Shown here: positions 10,503 through 23,290 of the stretch, one piece after another | Numbering within the stretch: the first letter of the stretch is position 1 | Layout of the letters: each line of letters starts with the position of its first letter | Assembly (NCBI GenBank): GCA_947650365.1 | Contig: OX393551.1 | Span: forward strand, 90,308,697 to 90,372,696 | Source: Chamaelirium japonicum | Lineage: Eukaryota; Streptophyta; Magnoliopsida; Liliales; Melanthiaceae | Length of the DNA stretch: 64,000 nucleotides | Direction: 5' to 3' | Position numbers and translations under genes: made by a program | The notes under the pieces: generated by a model | What the model was told of the DNA's origin: nothing | The model's input: the letters and a program-made list of their open reading frames with translations, nothing else | The model's database searches: none

Positions 10503-10513
10503 CTGGATCGTGT
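10503..10513 (+). other. J1 switch core
   Basis: CTGGATCGTGT in U2, the counterpart of 6243. Confidence 0.92.
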
Positions 10514-10741
10514 ATCCATTCTAATTCATTCGTACGACCCATTCTAATTCATTCGTACGATCCATTCTAATTCATTCGCACGATCCATTCTAATTCATTC
10601 ATACGATCCATTCTAATTCATTCATACAATCCATTCTAATTCTTTTGCACGAATGTATCCATTCTAATTCATTCGTTCGATCCATTCTAATTCATTCATA
10701 CGATCCATTCTAATTCATTCGTACTATTCTAATTCATTCGT
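10514..10741 (-). repeat. Reverse-phase block
   Basis: Counterpart of 6,254-6,501. Its terminal hinge has mutated from CGTACG to CGTTGG. Confidence 0.91.
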
Positions 10742-11394
10742 TGGAATGAATTAGAATGGATCGTACGAATAAATTAGAATGGATCGTATGAATGAATTAG
10801 AATGGATCGTACGAATGAATTAGAATGGATCGTACGAATGAATTAGAATGGATTGAATTAGAATGAATCGTACGAATGAATTAGAGTTGATACATTCGTG
10901 TGAATGAATTAAAATGGATAAAACGAATGAGTAAGAATGGATCGTAGAATTAGAATGGATCGTACGAATGAATTAGAATGGATCCTACGAATGACTTAGA
11001 ATGGATTGAATTAGAATGAATCAGAATGGATCGTATGAATGAATTAGAATAAATTGTGCGAATGAATTAGAATTGATCGTACGAATGAATTAGAATGGAT
11101 CGTACGAATGAATTAGAATGGATCATATGAATGAATTAGAATAGATTGTGCGAATTAATTCGAATGGATCGTACGAATGAATTAGAATGGATCGTACGAA
11201 TGAATTAGAATGGATCGTATGAATGAATTAGAATGGATCGTGCGAATGAATTAGAATGGATCGTATGAATGAATTAGAATGGATCATACGAATGAATTAG
11301 AATCGATACATTCGTGCGAATGAATTAGAATGGATCGTGCGAATGAATTAGAATGGATCGTACGAATGAATTAGAATGGATACATTCGTGCGAA
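10742..11394 (+). repeat. Forward-phase block
   Basis: Follows U1 (6,502 onward) to about 11,100 (GAATCAGAATGG near 11,020) and then departs. Ends in J3. Confidence 0.92.
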
Positions 11395-12554
11395 TCCATT
11401 CTATTTCATTCGTACGATCCATTCTAATTCATTCGCACGATCCATTCTAATTCATTCATACGATCCATTCTAATTCATTCGTACGATCCATTCTAATTCA
11501 TTCGTACGATCCATTCTAATTCATTCGCACAATCTATTCTAATTCATTCGTACGAATGTATCCACTCTAATTCATTCATACGATCCATCCTAATTCATTT
11601 GTACGAATGTATCCACTCTAATTCATTCATACAATCCATTCTAATTTATTCGCACGAATGTATCCATTCCAATTCATTCGGACGATCCATTCTAATTCAT
11701 TCGCACAATCTATTCTAATTCATTCGTACGATCAATTCTAATTCATTAGCATGATCCATTCTAATTCATTCGTACGATCTATTCTAATTCATTCGTACGA
11801 TCCATTCTAATTCATTCGCACGATCCATTCAAATTCATTCATACGATACATTCTATTTCATTCGTACGATCCATTCTAATTCATTCGCACGATCCATTCT
11901 AATTCATTCATACGATCCATTCTAATTCATTCGTACGATCCATTCTAATTCATTCGTACGATCCATTCTAATTCATTCGCACAATCTATTCTAATTCATT
12001 CGTACGAATGTATCCACTCTAATTCATTCATACGATCCATCCTAATTCATTTGTACGAATGTATCCACTCTAATTCATTCATACGATCCATTCTAATTCA
12101 TTCGTACGAATGTATCCATTCCAATTCATTCGTACGATCCATTCTAATTCATTCGCACAATCTATTCTAATACATTCGTACGATCAATTCTAATTCATTA
12201 GCATGATCCATTCTAATTCATTCATACGATCTATTCTAATTCATTCGTACGATCCATTCTAATTCATTCGCACGATCCATTCTAATTCATTATTACGATC
12301 CATTCTATGTCATTCGTATGATCCATTCTAATTCATTCGTACGGTATGATTCATTCTAATTCATTCGTACGATTCATTCTAATTCAATCCATTCTAATTC
12401 ATTCGTACGATCCATTCTAATTCATTCGTACGATCCATTCTAATTCCTTCGTACGATCCATTGTAATTCATTCGTACGATCCATTCTAATTCATTAGCAT
12501 GATCCATTCTAATTCATTCGTACGATCTATTCTAATTCATTCGTACGATCCATT
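11395..12554 (-). repeat. Reverse-phase block with an internal ~0.46-kb duplication
   Basis: The series TTTGTACGAATGTATCCACTC, 28-bp monomer, CGATCAATTC, ATTAGCATGATCC occurs twice (about 11,600-11,770 and 12,050-12,210). Ends at CCATTAGAATGG. Confidence 0.92.
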
Positions 12555-13753
12555 AGAATGGATTGTACGAATGAATTACAATGGATCGTATGAATGAATT
12601 AGAATGGATCGTACGAATGAGTAAGAATGGATCGTACGAATGAATTAGAATGGACTGAATTAGTATGAATCGTACGAATGAATTAGAATGGATCGTACGA
12701 ATGAATTAGAATGGATCGTATGAATGAATTAGAATGGATCGTACGAATGAATTAGAATGGATCTTGCGAATGAATTAAAATTGATCGTACGAAGGAATTA
12801 GAATGGATCGTATGAAGGAATTAGAATGGATAGTACGAATGAATTAGAATGGATAGTACGAATGAATTAGAATGGATCGTGCGAATGAAGTAAAATGGAT
12901 CGTATGAATGAAATAGAATGGATCGTTTGAATTAGAATGGATCGTACGAATGAAATAGAATGGATCGTACGAATGAATTAGAATAGATTGTGCGAATGGA
13001 TTAGAATGGATCATACGATTGAGTAAGAATGGATTGTACGAATGAAATAGAATAGATCGTACGAATCAATTAGAATGGATCATGCTAATGAATTAGAATT
13101 GATCGTATGAATGAATTAGAATAGATTGTGCGAATGAATTAGAATGGATCGTACGAATGAATTGGAATGGATACATTCGTGCGAATGAATTAGAATGGAT
13201 CGTATGAATTAGAATGGATCGTACGATTGAGTAAGAATGGATTGTACGAATGAAATAGAATAGATCGTACGAATGAATTAGAATGGATCATGCTAATGAA
13301 TTAGAATTGATCGTACGAATGAGTAAGAATGGATCGTACGAATGAAATAGAATGGATCGTATGAATGAATTAGAATGGATCGTACGAATGAATTAGAATG
13401 GGTCGTACGAATGGATCGTATGAATGAATTAGAATGGATCGTGCGAAAGAATTAGAATGGATCGTACGAATGAAATAGAATGGATCGTACGAATGAATTA
13501 GAATGGATCGTACGAATGAATTAGAATGGATTGAATTAGAATGGATCGTACGATAAGAATGGATCGTACGAATGAAATAGAATTGATCATACGGATAAAT
13601 GAATTTGGATCGTACGAATGAATTAGAAAGGATATATTCGTGCGAATGAATTAGAATAGATCGTATGAATGAATTAGATTGGATCGTATTAATGAATTAG
13701 AATGGATCGTGCGAATGAATTAGAATGGATCGTACGAATGAATTAGAATGGAT
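12555..13753 (+). repeat. Forward-phase block
   Basis: Contains the GATTGAGTAAG - AATCAATTAG - CATGCTAATG series twice, about 205 bp apart (near 13,015 and 13,220), and the GGATAAATGAATTTGG tag near 13,593. Confidence 0.92.
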
Positions 13754-13764
13754 CTGGATCGTGT
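13754..13764 (+). other. J1 switch core
   Basis: Separates a 1.2-kb forward block from a 1.5-kb reverse block. Its counterpart is at 51155. Confidence 0.92.
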
Positions 13765-15290
13765 ATCCATTCTAATTCATTCATACGACCCATTCTAATT
13801 CATTCGTACGATCCATTCTAATTCATTCGCATTCTAATTCATTTGCACGATCCATTCTAATTCATTCATACAATCCATTCTAATTCTTTTGCACGAATGT
13901 ATCCTTTCTAATTCATTCGTACGATCCAAATTCATTTATCCGTACGATCTATTCTATTTCATTCATACGATCCATTCTTATCGTACGATCCATTCAAATT
14001 CAATCCATTCTAATTCATTCGTACGATCCATTCTAATTTATTCGTACGATCCATTCTATTTCATTCATACGATCCATTCTAATTCTTTTGCACGAATGTA
14101 TCCATTCTAATTCATTCTAATTCAATCCATTCATACTCATTCGTACGATCCATTCTAATTCATTCGTTCGATCCAATCTAATTCATTCGTACGATCCATT
14201 CGCATAATCTATTCTAATTCATTCGTACGATCCATTCTAATTCATTCGCACGATCCATTCGCATTCACTCAAACGATCCATTCTAATTCATTCATATGAT
14301 CCATTCTAATTCATTCGCACGAATGTATCCATTCTAATTCATTCGTACGATCCATTCTAATTCATTCATACAATCCATTCTAATTCATTCGCACGATCCA
14401 TTCTAATTCATTCATACGATCCATTCAATTTCATTCGTACGATCCATTCTTACTCATTCGTACGATCCATTCTTACTCATTCGTACGATCCATTCTAATT
14501 CATTCGTACGACCCATTCTAATTCATTCGTACGATCCATTCTAATTCATTCGCACGATCCATTCTAATTCATTCGCACGATCCATTCTAATTCATTCATA
14601 CGATCCATTCTAATTCATTCGTACGATCCATTCTAATTCATTCGTCCTATCCATTCTAATTCATTCATACGATCCATTCTAATTCCTTCGTACGATCCAT
14701 TCTAATTCATTCGTACGATCCATTCTAATCCATTCGCACGATCCATTCTAATTCATGCATACGATCCATTCTATTTCATTCGTACGATCCATTCTAATTC
14801 ATTCGCACAATCTATTCTAATTCATTCGTACGATCCATTCTAATTCATTCGTACGATCCATTCTAATTCATTCGCACAATCTATTCTAATTTATTAGTAC
14901 GATCCATTCTAATTCATTCGTACGATCCATTCTAATTCATTCATATGATCCATTCTAATTCCTTCGTATGATCCATTCTAATTCATTCGTACGATCCATT
15001 CTAATTCATTCGCACGATCCATTCTAATTCATGCATACGATCCATTCTAATTCATTCGTACGATCCATTCTAATTCATTCGCACGATCCATTCTATTTCA
15101 TACGTATGATCCATTCTAATTCATTCGCACAATCTTTTCTAATTCATTCATACGATCCATTCTAATTTATTCGCACGATCCATTCTAATTCATTCATACG
15201 ATCCATTCTAATTCATTCATATGATCCATTCTAATTCATTCGCACGATCCATTCTAATTCATTCGTACGATCCATTCTAATTCATTCTAA
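13765..15290 (-). repeat. Reverse-phase block
   Basis: 13,889-14,110 is the reverse complement of the 551-754 tag series, so both yield the same shadow peptide. GCATTCACTCAAACG lies at 14261. Copy 2 diverges from about 14,790. Ends at ATTCTAATAGATAC. Confidence 0.92.
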
Positions 15291-16523
15291 TAGATACATT
15301 AGTGCAAAAGAATTAGAATGGATTGTATGAATGAATTAGAATGGATCGTACGAATGAGTAAGAATGGATCGTACGAATGAATTAGAATAGATCGTACGAA
15401 GGAATTAGAATGGATCGTACGAATGAATTAGAATGGATTGTATGAATGAATTAGAATGGATCGTGCGAATGAATTAAAATGGATCGTACGAAGGAATTAG
15501 AATGGATCGTATGTATGAATTAGAATGGATCGTGCGAATGAATTAGAATCGATCGTACGAATGAATTAGAGTTGATACATTCGTACGAATGAATTAGAAT
15601 GGATCGTATGAATGAATTAGAATAGATTGTGCGAATGAATTAGAATGGATCATACGAATGAAATAGAATGGATCGTGCGAATGAATTAGAATGGATCGTA
15701 CGAATGAATTACAATGGATCGTATGCATGAATTAGAATGGATCGTGCGAATGAATTAGAATGGATCGTACGAATGAATTAGAATGAATCGTACGAAGGAA
15801 TTAGAATGGATCATATGAATGAATTAGAATGGATCGTGCGAATGAATTAGAATGGATCGTACGAATGAATTAGAATGGATCGTACGAATGAATTAGAATG
15901 GATCGTACTAATAAATTAGAATAGATTGTGCGAATGAATTAGAATGGATCGTACGAATGAATTAGAATGGATCGTACGAATGAATTAGAATGAATTAGAA
16001 TGGATCGTACGAATGAATTAGAATGGATCGTACGAATGAAATAGAATGGATCGTATGAATGAATTAGAATGGATCGTGTGAATGAATTAGAATAAATCGT
16101 ACGAATAAAATAGAATGGATTCGCACGAATGTATCCATTCTAATTCAATGGATCGTGCGAGTGAATTAGAATGGATTGTACGAATGAATTAGAATGGATC
16201 GTACGAAGGAATTAGAATGGATCGTACGAATGAATTTGAATGGATCGTACGAATGAATTAGAATGGATCGTACGAAGAAATTAGAATGGATCGTACGAAG
16301 AAATTAGAATGGATCGTACGAATGAATTAGAATAGATCGTGCGAATAAATTGGAATGGATCATATGAATGAATTAGAATGGATCATGCGAATGAATTAGA
16401 ATATGGATCGTACGAAGGAATTAGAATGAATCGTACGTACGAATTAGAATGGATCGTACGAATGAGTAAGAATGGATCGTGCGAATGAATTAGAATGGAT
16501 CGTACGAATGAAATAGAATGGAT
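15291..16523 (+). repeat. Forward-phase block with a reverse island
   Basis: Reverse island at 16120-16148 (J2 entry, TTCAATGG exit), the same inverted monomer as at 5472. Ends in J2. Confidence 0.92.
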
Positions 16524-17110
16524 TCGCACGAATGTATCCATTCTAATTCATTCATACGATCCATTCTAATTCATTCGTACGATCCATTCTAATTTCTTCG
16601 TATGATCTATTCTTATTCATTCGCACAATCTATTTTAATTCATTCGTACGATCCATTCTAATTCATTCGCACGATCCATTCTAATTCATTCATACGATCC
16701 ATTCTAATTCATTCGTACGATCCATTCTAATTCATTCGTACGATCGATTCTAATTCATTCGCACAATCTATTCTAATTCATTCGTACGATCCATTCTAAT
16801 TCATTCGCACGATCCATTCTAATTCATTCGTACAATCTATTCTAATTCATTCGTACGATCCATTCTAATTCATTCGCACGATCCATTCTAATTCATTCAT
16901 ACGATCCATTCTATTTCATTTGTACGATCCATTCTAATTCATTCGTACGATCCATTCTAATTCATTCGTACGATTCATTCTAATTCAATCCATTCTAATT
17001 CATTCGTACGATCCATTCTTACTCATTCGTACGATCCATTCTAATTCATTCGCACGAATGAATCCATTCTAATTCATTCGTATGATCCATTCTAATTCAT
17101 TCGCATGAAT
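16440..17110 (+). repeat. Duplication C, left copy
   Basis: Repeated at about 25,855-26,530 with an offset of 9,415-9,416. Shared tags are the J2 switch (16523 / 25938), AATTTCTTCGTATGATC (16591 / 26007) and CGCACGAATGAATCC (17051 / 26467). Confidence 0.87.
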
Positions 17111-17212
17111 GTATCTATTCTAATTCATTCGTACGATCCATTCTAATTTATTAATACGATCCAATCTAATTCATTCGTACGATCCATTCTAATCCATTCG
17201 TATTCATTCGCA
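16524..17212 (-). repeat. Reverse-phase block
   Basis: Largely duplication C. The exit is irregular: CGTATTCATTCGCATGGATTG. Confidence 0.91.
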
Positions 17213-17278
17213 TGGATTGAATTAGAATGGATCGTACGAATGAATTAGATTGGATCGTACGAATGAATTAGAATGGAT
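17213..17278 (+). repeat. Forward-phase island, 66 bp
   Basis: About three monomers. Leaves through a J2 variant (GGATTCGCATG) preceded by GAATTAG rather than the usual GAAATAG. Confidence 0.9.
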
Positions 17279-18154
17279 TCGCATGAATGTATCCATTCTA
17301 ATTCATTCATACGATCCATTCTAATTCATTCGTACGATCCATTCTTACTCATTCGTATGATCCATTCTAATTCATTCGCACGAATGAATCCATTCTAATT
17401 CATTCGTATGATCCATTCTAATTCATTCGCATGAATGTATCCATTCTGATTCATTCGTACGATCCATTCTAATTCATTTGCACGAATGTATCCATTCTAA
17501 TTCAATTATACGATCCTTTCTAATTCATTCATACAATCTATTCTAATTCATTCATACGATCCATTCTACGATCCATTCTAATTCATTCGTACGGTCCATT
17601 CTAATTCATTCATACGATCCATTCTAATTCATTCGCACGATCCATTCTAATTCATTCGCATGATCCATTCTAATTCATTCATACGATCCATTCTAATTCA
17701 TTCGTATGAATCCATTCTTACTCATTCGTACGATCCATTCTAATTCATTCGCACGATCCATTGAATTAGAATGGATACATTCGTGCGAATCCATTCTATT
17801 TCATTCGTACGATCCATTCTAATTCATTCGCACGATCCATTCTAATTCATTCATACGATCCATTCTAATTCATTCGTACAATCCATTCTAATTCATTCGT
17901 ACGATCTATTCTAATTCATTCGCACAATCTATTCTAATTCATTCGTACGATCCATTCTAATTCATTTGTACGATCTATTCTAATTCATTCGTACGATTCA
18001 TTCTAATTCAATCCACTCTAATTCATTCCATTCTAATTCATTCGCACGATCCATTCGCATTCACTCAAACGATCCATTCTAATTCATTCATACAATCCAT
18101 TCCAAATCTTTTGCACGAATGTATCCATTCTAATTCATTCATACGATCCATTCG
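17279..18154 (-). repeat. Reverse-phase block with a forward island
   Basis: Forward island at 17762-17789. Irregular short units include TACGATCCATTCTACGATCC (near 17,556). Ends at CCATTCGTGCGAATG. Confidence 0.91.
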
Positions 18155-18603
18155 TGCGAATGAATTAGAATGGATACGTGCGAATGTATTTGAATTGTGA
18201 ATTCGAATGGATCATAGGAAGGAATTAGAATGGATCGTGCTAATGAATTAGAATGGATTGTGCGAATGAATTAGAATGGATCGTACGAATGACTTAGAAT
18301 GGATCGTTCGAATGAATTAGAATAGATTGTGCGAATGAATTAGAATGAATCGTACGAATGATTTAGAAAGGATACATTCGTGCGAATGAATTAGAATGGA
18401 TCGTATGAGTGTGAATGAATTAGAATGGATCGTGCGAATGAATTAGAATTGATCGTATTAATGAATTAGAATGGATCGTGCGAATGAATTAGAATGGATC
18501 GTACGAATGAGTAAGAATGGATCGTGCGAATGAATTAGAATGGATTGTACGAATGAATTAGAATGGATCGTACGAATGAATTAGAATGGATACATTCGTG
18601 TGA
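18155..18603 (+). repeat. Forward-phase block
   Basis: Start of duplication B. Unusually degenerate around 18,181-18,215 (GTATTTGAATTGTGAATTCG). Ends in J3 (TGTGAATCC). Confidence 0.91.
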
Positions 18604-19060
18604 ATCCATTCTATTTCATTCGTACGATCCATTCTAATTCATTCGCACGATCCATTCTAATTCATTCATACGATCCATTCTAATTCATTCGTACGATCCA
18701 TTCTAATTCATTCGTACAATCCATTCTAATTCATTCGTACGATCCATTCTAATTCATTCATACGATCCATTCTAATTCATTAGCACAATCTATTCTAATT
18801 CATTCGTACGATCCATTCTAATTCATTCGCATGATCCATTCTAATTCATTCGCACGAATGTATCCATTCTAATTCATTTGTACGAATGTATCCACTCTAA
18901 TTCATTCCTATGATCCATTCTAATTCATTAGCACGATCCATTCTAATTCATTCGTACGATCCATTCTAATTCATTTATACGATCCAATCTAATTCATTCA
19001 TACGATCCATTCTAATTCATTCGTAAGATCCATTCTAATTCATTCGTACGATCCATTCTA
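18165..19060 (+). repeat. Duplication B, left copy
   Basis: Repeated at about 34,080-34,975 with a constant offset of 15,913. Shared rare tags are GAATTGTGAATT (18192 / 34105), GAGTGTGAATG (18408 / 34320), the J3 switch (18603 / 34516) and TTTATACGATCCAATC (18974 / 34887). Confidence 0.87.
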
Positions 19061-19921
19061 ATTCGTGCGAATGTATCCATTCTAATTCATTCGTACGATC
19101 CATACGAATGAATCCATTCTAATTCATTCGTATGATCCATTCTAATTCATTCGTACGATCCATTCTAATTCATTCGTATGATCCATTCTAATTCATTCTA
19201 ATTCATTCGCACGATCCATTCTTTCATTCGTACGATCCATTCTAATTCATTCGTACGATCCATTCTAATTCATTCGCACAATCTATTCTAATTCATTCGT
19301 ACGATCCATTCTAATTCATTCGCACGACCCATTCTAATTCATTCGCATGATCCATTCTAATTCATTCATACGATCCATTCTAATTCATTCGTACGATCCA
19401 TTCTAATTCATTCGCACGATCCATTCTAATTCATTCATACGATCCATTCTATTTCATTCGTACGATCCATTCTAATTCATTCGTACGATTCATTCTAATT
19501 CAATCCATTCTAATTCATTCGTACGATCCATTCTTACTCATTCGCACAATCTATTCTTATTCATTCGTACGATCCATTCTAATTCATTCGCACGATCCAT
19601 TCTAATTCATTCATACGATCCATTCTATTTCATTTGTACGATCCATTCTTACTCATTCGTACGATCCATTCTAATTCATTTGCACGAAGGTATCCAGTCT
19701 AATTCATTCGTACTATCCATTCTAATTCCTTCGTATGATCCGTTCTAATTCCTTCGTACGATCCATTCGGATATATTCGTGCGAATCCATTATATTTCAT
19801 TCGTACGATCCATTCTAATTCATTCGCACGATCCATTCTAATTCATTCATACGATCCATTCTAATTCATTCGTACGATCCATTCTAATTCATTCGTACGA
19901 TCCATTCTAATTCATTCGTAC
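18604..19921 (-). repeat. Reverse-phase block
   Basis: Contains the rest of duplication B, all of D, and a micro-island at 19,768-19,786 (GGATATATTCGTGCG). The irregular unit CTAATTCGTGCGAATG near 19,063 recurs at about 21,286. Confidence 0.91.
19190..19920 (+). repeat. Duplication D, left copy
   Basis: Repeated at about 26,530-27,260 with an offset of about 7.35 kb. Shared tags are the truncated monomer CCATTCTTTCATTCG (near 19,216 / 26,570), TTTGCACGAAGGTATCC, and the micro-island CGGATAYATTCGTGCG (19,768 / 27,111). Confidence 0.83.
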
Positions 19922-20163
19922 GTATGAATTAGAATGGATACATTCGTGCGAATGAATTAGAATGGATCGTACGAATGAATTAGAATGGATCGTACGAATG
20001 AATTAGAATGGATCGTACGAATGACTTCGAATGGATCATTCGAATGAATTAGAATGGATCGTGCGAATGAATTAGAATGGATCGGACGAATGAATTAGAC
20101 TGGATCTGGATCGTATGAATGATTCATTCTATGAATGGATCGTACGAATGAATTAGAATGGAT
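19922..20163 (+). repeat. Forward-phase block
   Basis: Ends with the double J1 structure. 20116-20136 carries GATTCATTCTATGAATGG, matched at about 37,309. Confidence 0.91.
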
Positions 20164-20370
20164 CTGGATCGTTTATCCATTCTAATTCCTTCGCACGATC
20201 CATTCTAATTCATTCGCACGAATGTATCCATTCTAATTCATACGTACGATCTATTCTAATTCATTCGTACGATCCATTCTAATTCATTCGCACAATCCAT
20301 TCTAATTCATTTGCACGATCCATTCTAATTCATTCATATAATCCATTCTAATTCTTTTGCACGAAGGTAT
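20095..20370 (+). repeat. Fragment of the composite-module left edge
   Basis: Repeats 37,290-37,590, including the odd tract GGATCTGGATCGTATG, GATTCATTCTATGAATGG and a second J1 core at 20164, followed by TTCCTTCG. This shows the junction sequence just outside copy 2 occurring a second time, without the rest of the module. Confidence 0.8.
20164..20174 (+). other. J1 switch core, variant
   Basis: CTGGATCGTTT. A half-copy, CTGGATCGTAT, lies 58 bp upstream at 20106 without a lasting switch. Confidence 0.85.
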
Positions 20371-20653
20371 CCATTCTAATTCATTCGTACTATCCATTCT
20401 AATTATCCGTACGATCTATTCTATTTCATTCGTACGATCCATTCTTATCGTACGAATGAATTAGAATGGATCGTACGAATGAATTAGAATGGATAGTACG
20501 AATGAATTAGAATGGATACATTCATGCGAATGGATCATACGATCCATTCTAATTCATTCGCACGATCCATTCTAATTCATTCGCACGATCCATTCTAATT
20601 CATTCATACGATCCATTCTAATTCATTCATACGATCCATTCTAATTCATTCGT
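20175..20653. repeat. Short alternating blocks
   Basis: Reverse 20175-20450, forward 20451-20537, reverse 20538-20653. The 20537 switch is a near-palindrome (GGATCATACGATCC). The others use TTATCGTACGAATG and CGTACGGATAAATG. Confidence 0.9.
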
Positions 20654-21078
20654 ACGGATAAATGAATTTGGATCGTGCTAATGAATTAGAATGAATCGTA
20701 CGAATGAATTAGAAAGGATTGTGCGAATGAATTAGAATGGATCGTACGAATGAATTAGAATAGATCGTACGAATGAATTAGAATGGATCGTAAGAAGGAA
20801 TTAGAATGGATCGTACGAAGGAATTAGAATGGATAGTACGAATGAAGTAGAATGGATACCTTCGTGCAAATGAATTAGAATGGATCGTACGAATGAGTAA
20901 GAATGGATCGTACGAATGAATTAGAATGGATCGTACGAATGAATTAGAATGGATCTTACGAATGAATTAGAATGGAATGTATAGATTGTGCGAATGATTT
21001 AGAATGGATCGTACGAATGAATTAGAATGGTTCATACGAATGAATTAGAATGGATCGTGCGAATGAATTAGAATGGAT
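20654..21078 (+). repeat. Forward-phase block
   Basis: Opens on the GGATAAATGAATTTGG tag. Ends at GGATCGCACGAATG, a J2-like switch with CGC directly after GGAT. Confidence 0.91.
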
Positions 21079-21630
21079 CGCACGAATGTATCCATTCTAA
21101 TTCATTTGTACGAATGTATCCACTCTAATTCATTCGTACGATCCATTATAATTCATTAGCACGATCCATTCTAATTCATTCGTATGATCCGTTCTAATTC
21201 ATTTATACGATCCAATCTAATTCATTCATACGATCCATTCTAATTCATTCGTACGATCCATTCTAATTCATTCGTACGATCCATTCTAATTCGTGCGAAT
21301 GTATCCATTCTAATTCATTCGTACGATCCATTCTAATTCATTCGTACGAATGTATCCATTCTAATTCATTTGTACGAATGTATCCACTCTAATTCATTCG
21401 TACGATCCATTCTAATTCATTAGCACGATCCATTCTAATTCATTCATACGATCCATTCTAATTCATTTATACGATCCAATCTAATTCATTCGCATGATCC
21501 ATTCGTATTCACTCAAACGATCCATTCTAATTCATTCATATGATCCATTCTAATTCATTCGCACGAATGTATCTATTCTAATTCATTAGCATGATCCATT
21601 CTAATTCATTAGCACGATCCAAATTCATTT
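21079..21630 (-). repeat. Reverse-phase block, two ~0.26-kb tandem copies
   Basis: The series TTTGTACGAATGTATCCACTC - TTAGCACG - TTTATACGATCCAATC occurs at about 21,103 and 21,370. The first copy resembles 18,870-19,085 and the second resembles 35,030-35,240. Confidence 0.91.
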
Positions 21631-21963
21631 ACGAATGAAATAGAATAGATCGTACGAATGAATTAGAATGGATTGTGCGAATAAATTAGAATGGATCGTA
21701 TGAATGAATTAGAATGGATCGTGCGAATAAATTAGAATATAGATCGTACGAATGAATTAGAATGGATCGTATGAATGAACTAGAATGGATCGTGCGAATG
21801 AATTAGAATGGATCGTACGAATGAAATATAATTGATCGTACGAATGGATCGTACGAATGAATTAGAATGGATCGTACGAATGAATTAGAATGGATCGTAT
21901 GAATGAATTAGAATAGATCGTACGAATGAATTAGAATGGATCGTACGAATTAAATAGAATGGA
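21631..21963 (+). repeat. Forward-phase block
   Basis: Contains AATATAGATCG and a truncated unit CGTACGAATGGATCG. Ends in J2. Confidence 0.91.
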
Positions 21964-22813
21964 TTCGCACGAATGTATCCATTCTAATTCATTCGTACGA
22001 TCCATTCTAATTCATTCGCACAATCTATTCTAATTCATTCGAACGATCCATTCTAAGTCATTCGTACGATCCATTCTAATTCATTCGTACGATCCATTCT
22101 AATTCATTCGCACGATCCATTCTATTTCATTCGTAAGGTTCATTCTAATTCAATCCATTCTAATTAATTCGTACGATCCATTCTTATTCATTCGTACGAT
22201 CCATTCTAATTCATTCGCACGATCTATTGAATTAGAATGGATACATTCGTGCGAATCCATTCTATTTCATTCGTACGATCCATTCAAATTCATTCGCACG
22301 ATCCATTCTAATTCATTCATACGATCCATTCTAATTCATTCATACGATCCATTCGTATCCATTCTAATTCATTCGTACGATCCATTCTAATTCATTCGTA
22401 CGATCCATTCTAATTCCTTCGTACGATCCATTCTAATTCATTCGTACGATCCATTCTAATTCATTCGCACGATCCATTCTAATTCATTCATACGATCTAT
22501 TCTAATTCATTCGTACGATTTATTCTATTTCATTCGTACAATCCATTCTTACTCAATCGTATGATCCATTCTAATCCATTCGCACAATCTATTCTAATTC
22601 ATTCGTACGATCTATTCTATTTCATTCGTACGATCCATTCTAATTCATTTGTACGATCTATTCTAATTCATTCATACGATCCATTCTAATTCATTTGCAC
22701 GATCCATTCTAATTCATTCGTACGATCCATTCTAATTCATTCGTACGATCGATTCTAATTCATTCATACGATCCATTCTAATTCATTCGCACGAATGTAT
22801 CCATTCTAATTCA
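21964..22813 (-). repeat. Reverse-phase block with a forward island
   Basis: Island at 22228-22255. Ends at TTCAATGGATCG. Confidence 0.91.
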
Positions 22814-23167
22814 ATGGATCGTGCGAATGAATTAGAATTCATTCTAATGGATCATATGAATGAATTAGAATGGATCGTACTAATGAATTAGAATAGATTG
22901 TGCGAATAAATTAGAATGGATCGTATGAATGAATTAGAATGGATCGTGCGAATGAATAGAATATGGATCGTACGGAGGAATTAGAATGAATCGTATGAAT
23001 GAATTAGAATGGATCGTACGAATGAATTAGAATGGATCGTACGAATGAATTAGAATGGATTGAATTAGAATGGATTGTACGAATGAGATAGAATAGATCG
23101 TGCGAATGAATTAGAATGGATCGTACGAATGAATTAGAATAGATTGTGCGAATGAATTAGAATGGAT
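22814..23167 (+). repeat. Forward-phase block
   Basis: 22831-22848 is a micro-inversion: ATTAGAAT, TC, ATTCTAAT, a perfect 8-bp stem with a 2-nt loop. Confidence 0.91.
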
Positions 23168-23178
23168 CTGGATCGTGT
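23168..23178 (+). other. J1 switch core
   Basis: Has the AATAGATTGTGCG / GTACGACCC flanking haplotype. Only 112 bp of reverse array follow. Confidence 0.92.
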
Positions 23179-23290
23179 ATCCATTCTAATTCATTCGTAC
23201 GACCCATTCTAATTCATTCGTACGATCCATTCTAATTCATTCGCACGATCCATTCTTATTCATTCGCACGATCCATTCTAATTCATTCGT
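23179..23290 (-). repeat. Reverse-phase block, 112 bp
   Basis: Lies between J1 and a CGT/ACG hinge. Confidence 0.9.

Larger units (their letters stand above)
7382..11394. repeat. 4.2-kb higher-order unit U2 (copy 1)
   Basis: Follows U1 directly and repeats its plan. Corresponding landmarks lie about 4.19-4.26 kb downstream: J1 4034 to 8267 and 6243 to 10503, J4 5594 to 9831. The inner landmark pairs 8667/10093 and 8929/9831 share the midpoint 9380.5. It departs from U1 after about 11,100 and ends at a J3 junction rather than J2. Confidence 0.87.
1..14790 (+). repeat. Composite module, copy 1
   Basis: This ordered series of forward and reverse blocks recurs in the same order and orientation at about 37,336-52,205. 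Matching landmarks include the J1 cores at 21, 4034, 6243, 8267, 10503 and 13754, and the rare tag GCATTCACTCAAACG at 14261. The offset drifts only from 37,335 to 37,469. The match ends shortly after ATGCATACG at about 14,757. The left end lies outside the window. Compared with copies 2 and 3 it lacks about 125 bp at 851-860. Confidence 0.92.

Noticed and set aside
10736-10746. CENP-B box-like ATTCGTTGGAA
   Set aside because: It matches only the left half of the box, occurs once, and arises from a mutated CGTACG hinge. The copy-2 counterpart at about 48,129 still reads CGTACG.
3180-11394. Assembly fold-back artefact as the cause of the inverted units
   Set aside because: The arms differ by scattered substitutions and in-register indels, and the same structure recurs 37 kb away with inherited differences. 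Individual perfect hinges (for example 46,357) cannot be fully cleared without reads.
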